A model generated the notes under the pieces. The model searched no databases. It worked only from the letters and a program-made list of their open reading frames with translations, and was not told the DNA's origin. A stretch of DNA of 64,000 bases from Rhabdophis nuchalis (lineage: Eukaryota > Chordata > Lepidosauria > Squamata > Natricidae), in NCBI GenBank assembly GCA_039707465.1, contig CM077643.1, positions 239,604,230 through 239,668,229 on the forward strand. The letters run 5' to 3'. This document shows positions 53,562 through 64,000 of the stretch, in pieces (the first letter of the stretch is position 1; each line of letters starts with the position of its first letter). Position numbers and translations under genes: made by a program.

Positions 53562-54483
53562 CAATTTTGAAGAAAGTTATGATGCTATGTTGGTTTTATA
53601 CAAAACCTATCACAATAATCTTAACTTATGACTTAATGAGGTCTTATTACACAGTAATAAGCCAACCCACAAACCCTATAGTAGGAGTTTAAGAGACAGA
53701 AGGCAATTATGTCATTTGCTCTGCTTACATAAACATGAAGTCGACAAACAATTCCCAGGACACTTTTTTAAAATTGTTCAACTAACACTGCATGAATGCA
53801 ATGCAATGCAACTTTAAAATCTGCCCCACCAATATACTATTGTCATCTCACTTTTCTTTTCATGTTGGATGGTGTGTTGGACATTAACTCAACCATTCCA
53901 AAAGGCCAACAGATTGGAGGAAGACTGCTATAGGATGACTAAGGTCTTGTTTATTTAGCCAAAATTTAGTGAATAAATCACTGAATACTCTGAGACACAG
54001 CCCCATGATTTACAAACTACCACAGCTGGGTTTAAATAATATATTAAGTCACGAAAAAAATATGCCTTTGCGTTTGTGTGCTGTGTGAACGCAGCCATTG
54101 TTGGCTCGAGATTTTCTTTATTCAGAAGTGTTGACAACAGATTGCTGTTGTTCAACTTTCTTTTTAAAAAAAGGAACTGACAGATGTGAACAAGGACAGA
54201 GATTAATATGCCCGAGTATTACAGAATCAAGCACATATCCCCTTTTTATGTAGCAAGCTGTTGAAATGTCTTTCTTTTTTTAGTTATGTGATGTGGGAAC
54301 CCAACCAGTATCAATATTCTACCTTCTCCCCCCCGCCCCACTTCAAAAAAGCACGATTGTTTTTAACAAGCAGATAGTTCAGACAGCAAATGGTCATTTG
54401 TATGTGTTATTCTTCCGCTTATTTCCAAATGTAATTGGAAATAATTACATTTCCAATTTTTAAACTGCAAGTAGTATTAATTT
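53562..54483. other. no gene recognised
   Basis: AT-rich DNA without visible element termini or coding domains. Confidence 0.35.
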
Positions 54484-54765
54484 TATATCAATCAATCAAT
54501 CAGTTTAATTTGTAGACCGCTCCCTCTCCCCAAAGGGACTCGGGGCGGTGCACAGGAAATTAAAAAGCATACAAACATAGAGCCATTATAAATATATAAA
54601 ATCGAATTAAACCAACTATAACCCTGTGCTAAAAACCTAAAATCCTTAAAAACTAAAGCCCTTAAAAACCCAATTAAAACAGTTTAAATATTCAGACTAA
54701 AGGCTGGAGAGGTAGATTAGGCCAGGCCGGCCTGATGGAAGAAGTATTTAATATTAGTATAGTAT
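54484..54765 (-). mobile_element. L2 LINE 3' end, minus strand
   Basis: It starts with an (ATCA) repeat (the complement of the L2 TGAT tail), then gaccgctccctctcccc, gactcggggcggtgcacagg and the rest of the 3' UTR. It ends near aggccaggccggcctgatgg, which corresponds to the RT C-terminus. Confidence 0.8.
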
Positions 54766-55145
54766 AGTATTTAATATTAGTATTAGTTTTGAAACTGCAA
54801 GTAATATTAGTTAGAGCACACAAGCAAAACAGCCCCTTCTGGAAAATACCGAAATGATAGAATTACACAGGTAAAAAAAAGCCTGCTGAAAGACAGCGAC
54901 AACAAGGTTGCTCTCCAAGCCAGCGTGAGAGTTTGTGAAAGATAACATCATTCTGGACAATGCTGCTAATCTGAAGCCTGAACTAAGAAGTACCGTGAGA
55001 TCAATGCTTAATGAGGCAAATAGCGACATATGCCCATGAGTTCCTACTTTTAATTGGAATTTTTTTTCACTAGACTTGTAGGCACAAGCCACTTCCTTTG
55101 CCAGGGTCACCTTTGAGTGAGTGAAAGAATAGTAACAGCTTTTAC

Positions 55146-55304
55146 CTGCGTCAACTGCTGGTAGCGTTAAATCAAATGCTTCATCTTCCCCAGGGTTCGG
55201 CTTCAATAGAAAGCTTTCTGGAGTTATGTCATCAGGCAAGTCCAGCAGGCTGCTTTCCTCAGATTCGGAACTTGGGGCTCCTTGGCATCCATTCCGTTCC
55301 ATCA
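55146..55304 (-). CDS. candidate internal exon of an unidentified host gene
   Basis: On the minus strand a 159-nt segment is preceded by a pyrimidine-rich stretch and AG (gtctctgcttcag) and followed by a donor matching consensus (GCAG/gtaaaag). It is open throughout, with intron phases 1 and 1, so inclusion or skipping would keep a frame. It encodes about 52 residues that are acidic and Ser/Leu/Pro-rich (SSESEESSLLDLPDDITPES and KPNPGEDEAFDLTLPAVDA), typical of a disordered regulatory segment. It matches none of the repeat families in the window. I do not recognise the protein. If real, the surrounding sequence is intron, and the gene runs from right to left. Confidence 0.45.
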
Positions 55305-55647
55305 CTGAAGCAGAGACCAAAGAGTTTCATTTTATTTTGAAATGTCTATCTAATTTTCCAGGTTTGGTATCAAAGTGCTTGAATGCACTAACATCACAGA
55401 TTAAAACAAATCACATTGAAAACACTTCAACACGAAAAAGATTGCAGGTATTTACCAAATCTGTAACTGTAACTTCAATATGTATTATCAAACCAAGGGT
55501 ACAAAAACTTACAAAACATTTTTTTAAGGATAATATCTTGAAAATCTGGTCTCAACTATCCCAATCTAATTTCCCAATCACCACCACCTGTAGTGGTTCA
55601 TTTAACACTGAATTCTTGTGTCCTAACACCTAAAATCATAGCAAATT

Positions 55648-55880
55648 TGTAGGTGACTTAATGGTTAAGACACTAGGCCAGGAATTGGAAGACCATGAGT
55701 TCAAGTCCCATCTTAGCCATGAAAGCTAGGTGACTTTGGGCTATTCACTCTCTCTCAGCCAACTCACCTCACAAGATTGTTGCTTTGGGAAAATAGAAGG
55801 AAAGAATGCTGTGCGGGTTACTCCCCTTGAATTATTTATAAAAATAATAAAGGCAGTCTACAAACAAGCAAGCAAGCAAA
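55648..55880 (+). mobile_element. tRNA-derived SINE (non-Sauria)
   Basis: The A-box region taatggttaagacactaggc and B-box gagttcaagtccc are visible, followed by a body with gctaggtgactttgggc and ctctctcagccaactcacct. The 3' end has ataaaggcagtctacaaaca and caagcaagcaag repeats. The second half is distinct from the Sauria SINE. Confidence 0.75.
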
Positions 55881-56756
55881 CTACAAAGGCAATGATTTTC
55901 ATGTTTGGGATGTATCACTCACATATTCGTTCTTGAAAAGAACAGATACTCAGGCTGGAAACATATTCAGCCATCTCCATCCTAAAGTTAGTGAGTAAAA
56001 TGAAAAAACTATACCAAAGTTCTTTTTAATTAAAAAGTCTAAAGATAGTATCCTAGGACTGAATACAAGCAAAGCTCATTTTCTGCCACGAAGTCATGGT
56101 ATACCTTATTGTTCAGTTTTTGATTTTTCTTCCTCTTAGGGCTACCTATTCCACAATACCAGCTTTACGCCTCTGATTTGTTCTGCATCTGAGATGCAAC
56201 AGGTGAGACCCCATACTATCCCCATATTTTATTTCAGTACATGCCTATTTAGCTCTTTGTACATAAAATGGGAAGGGGGAGATATTTTTCACTCAGGCTC
56301 CATAATGGCTTGAACCAATTCTGACTACGATTTGCCATTTAAATATCTTTCATTATTGCATCAGCTTCTTAAGATGGGCAAAACATTCTACAAGATCTAT
56401 ATACAATTTAAATATGGAATCATGGAAAATGTTAAACCATTTAATAACATTAGATTTTTATTTTCAAGGGGGAAAGAAATCAGCCTATTAACAAGCAACC
56501 AGCCAACTAGTGGAATACAATGATAAATCATTGATAGTTCCTGATCTCAGACTTATGAATAAAAAGACATAGCACAAGAGGAGAAGAATATAATATATTT
56601 AGGCACTAATTCTTAGTTATAAATATAATATAGGTGTTCAATCTAATAAGAATGAAACAAACTTTTTGCAATGGCTCTTTTGTGATTAATGTAATTTTCT
56701 AAGTTGTTCTTCCTAGAAAGCCTACTCTAATAGCTACTTCAATACTTTAATTCATA
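55881..56756. other. no gene recognised
   Basis: AT-rich DNA without recognisable domains. If the exon at 55146 is real, this lies in an intron upstream of it. Confidence 0.35.
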
Positions 56757-56985
56757 ATAGCAATAGCACTTATATACCGCTTCATAGTGCTTCCACAACC
56801 CTCTCTAAGAGGTTTACAGTCAGCCTATTGCCCCCAACAATCTGGGTCCTCATTTTACCCACCTTGGAAGGATGGAAGGCTGAGTCAACCTTGAGCCGGT
56901 GAGATTAGAACTGCCGAACTGCCGCTACCAGTCAGCTGAAGTAGCCTGCAGTACTGCACTCTAACCACTGCGCCACCTCGGCTCT
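56757..56985 (-). mobile_element. Sauria-type tRNA-derived SINE, copy 2
   Basis: This is the reverse complement of the same family as 13601-13820. It begins (plus strand) tagcaatagcacttatatac, contains aatctgggtcctcattttac and ends with the tRNA-like head complement ctctaaccactgcgccacct. It is essentially full length. Confidence 0.92.
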
Positions 56986-58140
56986 TCATCTTAATTTGTT
57001 CCATGTATTTTTTTCTAAAATAAGTGTGAAAAATAGTAACCCTCGGATGAGGTTTGGGAGGTTGGGAAGAATACCTTCTTTATCATAAACCACAAGTCTT
57101 GTGGTGGCTTCCAATAAATGTATGACTACAAGGTGCAAAAACTAACCTATAAAGTGTTTTGGGGCTTGGTACTTGGGTACTGCAGAATTACATCACTCAG
57201 GTAGAACCAACCAATCCAGTGCGTTTGTCCTGAGCCAGAAGGGTAAGGATCCCACAAAAGTGAAACTAGGGTAGAAGGAATCAAAACTCTGTTTTTAAGC
57301 TCATGTTCCAGCCTAATAGAGTGGCATTTCTCCAAAGACCCAGAGACCATCTTCTTTAAGGCTAATCAGGAAGTTACAGCTGAACTTTCCAACAGAGGCT
57401 ATTCTATGAATAAATTTCAAAGGCAAAAAAAACCTTTAAACATAACCCATTAAAAGTGCATTAGAGATCAAGCTTGATTACATCTAGCTAAATTTAAGCT
57501 AATCTTAAAAAAAACCTCCCATGGAAGTGTTTAAGATGGAAGGTTATAAAGATTGTATAAGGAGCAGCAACAACAAATTCTTGGAAGAAAGTGTTTACTT
57601 TTATTTTATTAATCTTTATTTTATTAAAGTTCCTACCACTAAAACCTAGTTGGAGCAGCAATAGTCGTCATTTGTGGGCAAAGGATTTCATGCAGCAAGT
57701 CACCATGACTCTCACCAGAGAGATATTTTAATGGCTGTCCTAAAAACCTTTACAGCAATCAACAGATGGTCTCATCAGATGAACACTGTTCTTTTTCCAG
57801 GAATACAGATCTATTGCTAACAGTTTAGGATGTGTTCCTCTCATGTATTACGTCTGAATTACTCACTTGTTTGGGTAAGCAGGAATATAGCATATGGGTC
57901 CTCAGCACAATATGTGGAACTCTTCCTTTTCAACATTCTAGATTTTTCATTCTAGTCTTCCCCTATGGACTGTGCATAGTTCTGGTTTTCCACCTTCCTT
58001 TTATGGTCAGTATTGCATCACTAATGAGCATGTCTGGTCCCAAGTGGCCTATTATTAAAAACACTCCAACCAATCTTTCTTTCCCCTTAAAAAACTACCA
58101 TTCTTCTTCAGATAAAGCACTCCCTCGCCCACTGATTAGA
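56986..58140. other. no gene recognised
   Basis: Apparently unique DNA; short frames show no known domain and no element ends were found. Confidence 0.35.
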
Positions 58141-58334
58141 AAATAGAATGGAATACTTTATTTGACCGATTAGACACACAAGGAATTTCGTCTCTGGTAT
58201 AGAAGCTTTCAGGATACATGCAAAACAACAGGATGATGATGATGATGATGAAAACAAGATGAAATTGGAAAACAAAGCTATGCACAGCCAATACTTGAAA
58301 AGTATTGAAGGCAAAGCTGACCAAAAACTAACTT

Positions 58335-59062
58335 GAAACTGGTTAAGATCAGGAGTACTGAAAAAAGAAACAGGTTTTATTTTGGCAGCTCAAGAACAAG
58401 CCTTAGCCACAAACTGCATGAAGGCAAAAATTCAACATGTTACCACCAACAGCAAATGTCGCCTAATGAGAAAGGTAACAGTCGACCATCTGATTAGTGG
58501 GTGCAGCAAAATTTCACAAACTGACTACCTACAATGCCATGACCGCGTCGCTACGATTATTCACTGGAAATTGTGCCAGAAGTTTGGATTTGAAAACAGC
58601 AAAACCCACTGGAAACATCAGGTTGAGAAGGTTTTAGAGAATGAGAAAGTCAAGATCTTGTGGGACTTCAGAATTCAGACTGGCAGGCACTTGGCTTACA
58701 ACACACCTGACATAACAACAGTTGAAAAGAAAAAAGTATGGTTCATTGACATTGCAATACCTGGTGATGTGCTGAAGATATACAGCAAGAAAAAATCACA
58801 AAGTACCGAGACTTGCAAATTGAAGTTGAGCGACTGGAAAAAGAATACCTAAAGGGCTACCTCGCTATTTAGAAATTCTAAATTTACCGGACTTGAACAT
58901 TCTGATTCTACAAAAAAACACCCTACTTGGAACAGCTTACATCCTCCGATGTTACCTTAACAGTTCCTAGGTCCTTGGTTAGGACTTGAGCTGTTGAGCT
59001 ACTAACCAGCCCCAAAGGCTGTGAATCTCACCAAAGATTACATCATCATCATCATACTACCA
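58335..59062 (+). pseudogene. RLE-type LINE (R4/Rex6-like) C-terminal endonuclease region
   Basis: The frame at 58382-58852 carries the C-terminal region of a LINE with a restriction-like endonuclease. It has a degenerate zinc-binding patch (VDHLISGCSK, then H), KILWDFRIQTGRHLAYNTPD and VWFIDIAIPGD, which together give the PD...D arrangement of the PD-(D/E)XK nuclease fold. After a shift near 58790 the sequence continues as KYRDLQIEVER-like and NTLLGTAYILRCYL, then a 3' UTR with aaaggctgtgaatctcacca and an (ATC) tail at 59040-59058. It is 5'-truncated; the RT is absent. Elements of this type usually target specific sites, but no target can be recognised here. The exact clade is uncertain. Confidence 0.7.
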
Positions 59063-59084
59063 CCAATAAGAGAAGCTAGTAGAA

Positions 59085-59800
59085 AGATGAGAAGAATAAT
59101 AATATAGTCATAGCACACTGGAAAATATATTTAGACATAAGATGGTATGGTGGGAATAATGTGTTCAACAGAGTGATGGCACGAAAAACTGTCTTTGTGT
59201 CTAGCTGTTTTAGCATGCAATGCCCTGTAATGATGTCCCGAGAGGAGGAATTGAAACAGTTTATGTTCAGGATGTGAGAGGGGTCTGTAGATACTTTCTC
59301 AGCCCTCTTTCTGACCTGTGCAATATGCAGGTCCTCAACAGAAGGCAGGCTGGTTGTAACTGTTTTTTCTGCACTCCTAATTATCCGTTGGGACTCTGTA
59401 TCTGTCCTGTTTGGTTGCTGGACCAAATCAAACAGTTATAGAAGTACAAATAACACACTTGACAATTCCTCTGTCAAGAAGAGTGCCTGAAGTATTCTGA
59501 ACTTTCTGAGTTGATGGAGGAAGAACACTCATTGCTGTGTCTTTTTAATGATGTTATGTATCCATTTCAAATCCTGGGAGATTATAGAACCCCAAAACGT
59601 GAAGGACTCTACTGTTGATACTGTGCTGTCTAATATACTGATAGTAAGAAGTGATAGAATAGGAGGGCTCTTCTTAAAATCTACTCTAATCTCTATAGTT
59701 TTAAGCATGTTCAACTCTAAATTGTTCCGGTTACACCACAGGGCCAGTTGTTCGATCTCCTGACTATATGCACTCATCATCATTTCGAATGAGACTAATG
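59085..59800 (-). pseudogene. Rex1-type LINE fragment, minus strand
   Basis: From 59783 the minus strand reads QEIEQLALWCNRNNLELNML and then FTFWGSIISQDLKWIHNIIK. After a gap it reads EKTVTTSLPSVEDLHIAQVR and SRDIITGHCMLKQLDTKTVF, close to the distal RT of Rex1 elements. About 40-60 codons are missing or garbled between 59441 and 59550, and several stops occur. The region 58141-58230, with the gacacacaaggaatttcgtc phrase, may be its 3' UTR, in which case the RLE-type LINE at 58335 is inserted in it. Confidence 0.7.
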
Positions 59801-60002
59801 ACTGTTGTATCTGCTGATTAGGCCTTAATTTATCATGTTGAGTAATTGTTGATTGTTGACTAGGCCTTAATTTATCATTTCATTTTATTCTGTATAATTC
59901 TTGTTTACAATCCTAAGAATAAAACAATGTTTAAAAGTCACAACAAAAATTCAACCCTATATTCTTAAATAGTGATAGACATTATACAAAGATGGTTTGC
60001 AA

Positions 60003-60178
60003 GTTAATTCTCAATTTAGGAGAATTGAGCCCAAAATTTCTGTTAAGTGAGACATTTGTTAAGTATGTTTTGCCCCATTGAATGACCTTTTTTGCCACAG
60101 TTGTTAAGTGAATCACTGCAGTTGATTAGTTAGTAACTCAGTTAAGTGAATCTGGCTTCCCCGTTGACTTTGCTTAGA
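60003..60178 (+). mobile_element. TIR miniature element (ggtagtcc family), partial copy 3
   Basis: The left half of the family is present (gagcccaaaatttctgttaa through gaatctggcttccccgttga) and stops abruptly near 60178, so the right half is deleted. Confidence 0.75.
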
Positions 60179-62123
60179 AGAACCAACATTTCACTTCTAC
60201 CCCAAAATGTATTGGAATACAGATGACACGTGGCTGTAACTTTTATCTATCAGAATCAGGCTACTGCATTCCACTTCATTGTAGTTTTTAAGAGGTGTCC
60301 AAAAAGGTGATGCAGTGGTCTTTCCTAGTATTGGTGAGAAAAAGTGCTGACCATATTTGAAAATCTTGATATGTAACTACATAGGAAGAGACTTTACATT
60401 TCAATGCACTTTTAAATTATGTGTTAATGTGATAAGCAATGCCAACATTGTACTCAAGATCTATCCTGTCACCATAGATTTGGTTTTACAACTTTTATGA
60501 CATTGATGTGTTTCCTACTCTTTTTATAGAAGGCTGCTGACTTACCCTTCTTTGCATGATACTCAGAAATTATTTTCATATTATCTGTTTTCATATTACA
60601 TATCTGGTTACCAGATCTACAGAGCAAAGGCAAGGTTAAAATCCTTGAACTTCCATATAAAAGAGCCTGGAAGGGGAAAAACCAAATTGTTCTTTCTGGA
60701 TTAAGGAGGATACTCTTTATGTTATGGCAAATGAACTTCCAGAAAGAGATTCAGATCCCATTTTTCAATGAGACACAATAGTGCTGTGAAAAAAACAACT
60801 GATAAATTGTGCTCATTCAGGCCAAAAAGAATGTGAGTTTATCACAAGAATGAGATTAAAAGGAATATCAGGAATCCTAGATTTTAACAATTTTTAAGCC
60901 TTAAGCTTCAGTACTTACCTAGCTTGTCATTTTTAATTTTAATGCATTACAAGGTTTGAATGCTGAAAGCATTTGTAAATAAATGCAATAAGCTAACAGA
61001 CTTGTTTACATCCTGTCCATTTGCCCTTTCAATTATTTCTAGCCATTAAAGTAAATGGAACAGGAATAGAAGAAGCAAAACAAGCAACAATTTTAAAAAA
61101 AAACCTCATCCCAAATGTTTATCTGGGGTTAGCAAGCAGATGAGCTGGCAGAAGCCTAAGTGAGAGTTGGTGATCTAAAAGGGCCCCTCGTCTGACATTG
61201 CAAAGATCACTCTGACATTTCAACAATCCCTCTGGGCAACAGCCAGAGAGAATGCTGCATGCTTTAACAGCTGTCATACAAACACCCCTTCTAAGAAATG
61301 TGGTCTCCGTCATTAGAACGAAATAAACAGAATGAATAAAACTTTCCTTTCTGAAGCATTTGCAAATATCCCATCAAAATATGACCAGCAGGAACAAATC
61401 CATCAAAAATACAACCATGAAAACAAATGTACTGTTTATCAAGTAAAGATAAGTGAACTGGTTTGTTTTTTTAAATGATCCTTATTTTCTAAAAAGAAAC
61501 AGAGATGCATTGCCACAACCCTTACAAAGAAAATAATGATCCACTGTTTCAGCTACAGCTCGAAAGAAGCAGGCTCACAGCAGCAATACAAAAAATGAGA
61601 GTTTATTCATCACATTAATGAACTGTCCTGTATAATACTGTATAAAACATTTTAGGATATGAAACCTGATAGTAAAAAACCAACGACAATTAAAAAGTAC
61701 CAGAACACTGGCTGCATGTGAATTCTTGTTATTTTTACCTTCCCATGGAACCCCATTAAGTTCTCATTGAATGTTGGGGTTCTGCAGAACACAATTTTAA
61801 AAGCCCAACCCCATAACAGATAATATGCGTAACGACTCAACTCACAGTTCAATAACAGCAGCTCATCAGTTTGGCTAGATAAGAAGATATGAAGAGATAA
61901 AGCTAGTTTCCCCCCCCTTAAACAATATCCTGCATTCCATAGTGAGATAAAATAAACAAGTAATAGTGCATTACAATGAAAACAATAATGCTTACACATC
62001 AGTTCTAAAACCTTCAACACTGCTAATAGCTCTGAACATGTTATAAGCAGGAATCACTCATATTAGAAAGAAAAGTTCTGTTTTTTTATGACAGTCTTCA
62101 GTCAAGTTTTAATGATCATAAAC
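60179..62123. other. no gene recognised; apparently unique DNA
   Basis: About 1.9 kb without recognisable element termini or coding domains. The frame at 61652-62020 (minus, 122 codons) is probably chance: it has no familiar motif and no splice context. Confidence 0.4.
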
Positions 62124-62451
62124 CAGTGGTGGGTTACAGGCGGTATGCCTCAGTAAGGCCGTACTGGAGCCTGCCCAGAGCATCAGATACCATTCCGGTA
62201 TGGTGCTCCAGAAGGCCCGCCCACTTGCCCAAGCTACTTACTGGTCTTTTAAGGCTTCCATGCTTCCACACATGTGCATGGCGTGTACAGCACCTATGCA
62301 ACACTCCGCTGAGAAGCTGGAGCGTCGCGGAGGCACGTGGAGGCGGTAAAATGCATGCATACGCTGCGCACGTCCATGTAGACGTCGCCGGACCTGTTCC
62401 ATCCAGTATGGTTGGAACAGGATCCGGGACCCACCACTGAACCCACCACTG
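62124..62451. mobile_element. hAT-type MITE (CAGTGGTGGGTT family)
   Basis: The termini cagtggtgggtt and aacccaccactg are perfect 12-bp inverted repeats with a perfect 8-bp duplication, tcataaac (62116-62123, 62452-62459). The right terminus is present twice in tandem (gacccaccactg, aacccaccactg). It is non-coding. Confidence 0.88.
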
Positions 62452-62459
62452 TCATAAAC

Positions 62460-62714
62460 CCTATGTATCTGACTTCCGTATAATTTATAACCACTTCCTA
62501 CGGAAGGAAAAAAGATAATTATTTAATTACTTGAAAGTAATTGGTGGCTTTTTAAAATAGGCACTTTTTAGGTGGGTGAATTCAGCCAGTCTCCTCTTGG
62601 CATTCATGAGACAATCCCTTTACTATACATTCTTGTTCACACATACATTGAAGCCTAGATCAGTACAAATGTTGATAACAGACATGAAAATATTGATCTT
62701 TTTCATCCAGAACT

Positions 62715-62754
<40 letters not shown>

Positions 62755-63969
62755 AGGTGACATTAACTGAATCTTACAAAGTTGAAAGTACATTTCTCCT
62801 TCCTCAGCTTTACAGCCCAAGAAACTAGAGAGTGTCCTTTCTGAGACATTTCATACACACATACACACACCTCCCTTTCTGTGGGTTCAGCTGCGTCTTA
62901 TGTGACAATTGCCAAGTCTGTGGCTCATCTTCTTCTCTCAAGGTCATTCCCACATATTATTACACAACCTGACCATTGCCATTAAAACCATTCCATAATA
63001 AGATTCATTATACTGGACTTAAATTTGGATTAAACCTAAAAATGAGAAGAAGCCTCATGAGTTTCTCCACGAAAAACAATATTTCCCCAAAGCAATGTTG
63101 ATAGAAAAGTAGCTCAAGAAGATAGGGTTAAGTTTAAGGGTACTTATCAACTGCCAGTCAAAATACTGTAATTATTATTTCAGAAAATTACATTCAGGAA
63201 ACAGGGCAGACAGTATCATTGATGCATTCATTTCTCAGAATCTAATTTGGTCATAAAAATGCATACTCTGTTGAACTTCCTTCTAAATTTAAAAAATGGG
63301 GTAAGAGAACTCCATCAAGCTAACAAAATTCAAATTTTGCTTAGGGCAGTCGATGAATAAGTTCATTGTGAGCCTCGGGCCTGGGTTTTATAACTTAAAT
63401 GGAGATTGATTTGGCGTTTTAAACATTGACAATTTTGTTGCCATTATTCTTTCCACTGCTAAAGATAAAGATGTTAAGATAAACATAATCCAATTCTTGG
63501 AAGCTCCTCGTGGTCTTAATAAGTGCCTAAATGTTCAAATGAACACATGCATAAGCTAATAAATATTATTTTAGGCAAGGCCAGATTAAGGCCAATTGAT
63601 GTCCTAACTACAGCCCAAAATGGTGTCTCTTGATAAAAGCAAAACTCTCATGCCATGAAACAAATGTGATATCAGACAACACCTTCCAACCAAACTTTTA
63701 GAACTTAGTCACTTACCATGCCAATGTTTTTAACATTACAGATTAAAGTTGAACATGGCAGATTAGGGCAATTACCAAAGAAAATATTGATTAAAGTCAA
63801 ACAGCAGTCAAAAAACAAGGGGCATGATAGCTAGGAGAAAACATCCTTTGGTATTCCCTTGCCATGGTATCCTAAGCAGGTGCTTGTTTTACTTATTGGT
63901 TAATCCAAGGCTGTTTTTGGGCTAGGGCGATCATTTCTCCAGAATACAGATATTGATAACTGTATTCAC
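62460..63969. other. no gene recognised; (CT)n microsatellite
   Basis: Apparently unique DNA with an uninterrupted (CT) run at about 62715-62750. No coding domain was recognised. Confidence 0.4.
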
Positions 63970-64000
63970 AATGTGACATAGTGGTTAGAATGCAATATTG
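63970..64000 (+). mobile_element. Sauria-type SINE, 5' head, cut by window end
   Basis: The last 31 bases (acatagtggttagaatgcaa and neighbours) match the tRNA-like head of the Sauria SINE at 13601-13820. The rest lies outside the window. Confidence 0.7.

Noticed and set aside
61652..62020. 122-codon minus frame
   Set aside because: No recognisable domain, AT-rich composition and no supporting splice or promoter context; a frame of this length can arise by chance in 64 kb.

Overview
The window looks like a piece of a squamate reptile genome, most likely a snake. It carries Sauria-type tRNA-derived SINEs, BovB (RTE), CR1, L2, Rex1 and restriction-like-endonuclease LINEs, L1-clade elements, DIRS retrotransposons, a Helitron, many hAT-type miniature elements with 8-bp target duplications, and large GATA/GTAG arrays. 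No bacterial gene, rRNA, CRISPR array or complete host gene is visible. This is intergenic or intronic DNA built from nested mobile elements, with one short candidate host exon (55146-55304, minus).

Layout. 1-1046: 3' part of a CR1 LINE. 2393-9735: a TIR element, then an inverted duplication (arms 2786-5344 and 8736-9735). The left arm carries an ORF1-only L1 element (3282-4851); the right arm keeps the empty site. Between the arms lie a short MITE and a minus-strand CR1. 9905-15720: a BovB end, two hAT elements, a Sauria SINE, a CR1 fragment and another SINE. 15972-18981: Helitron ends enclosing duplicated CR1 tails, a hAT element and a 1.4-kb tetranucleotide array. 19018-25521: a (TATC) array, a solo LTR inside a TIR element, a second ORF1-only L1 with an intact ORF1 (minus), and a 2-kb hAT element that carries GC-rich, promoter-like DNA. 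26260-31770: a decayed BovB copy split by two nested hAT elements, a third ORF1-only L1 (itself split by an L2-tailed element), and another hAT element.

33329-39250 is a nearly complete DIRS retrotransposon on the minus strand, with gag-like, RT-RNase H and tyrosine recombinase ORFs, inverted terminal repeats and an internal complementary region. 41971-51870 is an L1 ORF2 copy whose C-terminal end is split by a second DIRS element (44220-51372), which is itself split by an L2 LINE (45306-46562). From 51871 onward there are L2 tails, hAT elements, SINEs, an RLE-type LINE, a Rex1 fragment and long stretches without recognisable features.

Together the elements show retrotransposition machinery and its likely parasites. 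The three ORF1-only L1 elements share a 3' terminus with the L1 that encodes ORF2, and the Sauria SINEs coexist with BovB. No new defence or metabolic system is apparent. The most notable items are the ORF1-only L1 family, the filled and empty site pair, the DIRS architecture and the CpG-rich cargo of the 2-kb hAT element. All identifications come from reading motifs and aligning by eye; boundaries marked approximate could move by tens of bases.
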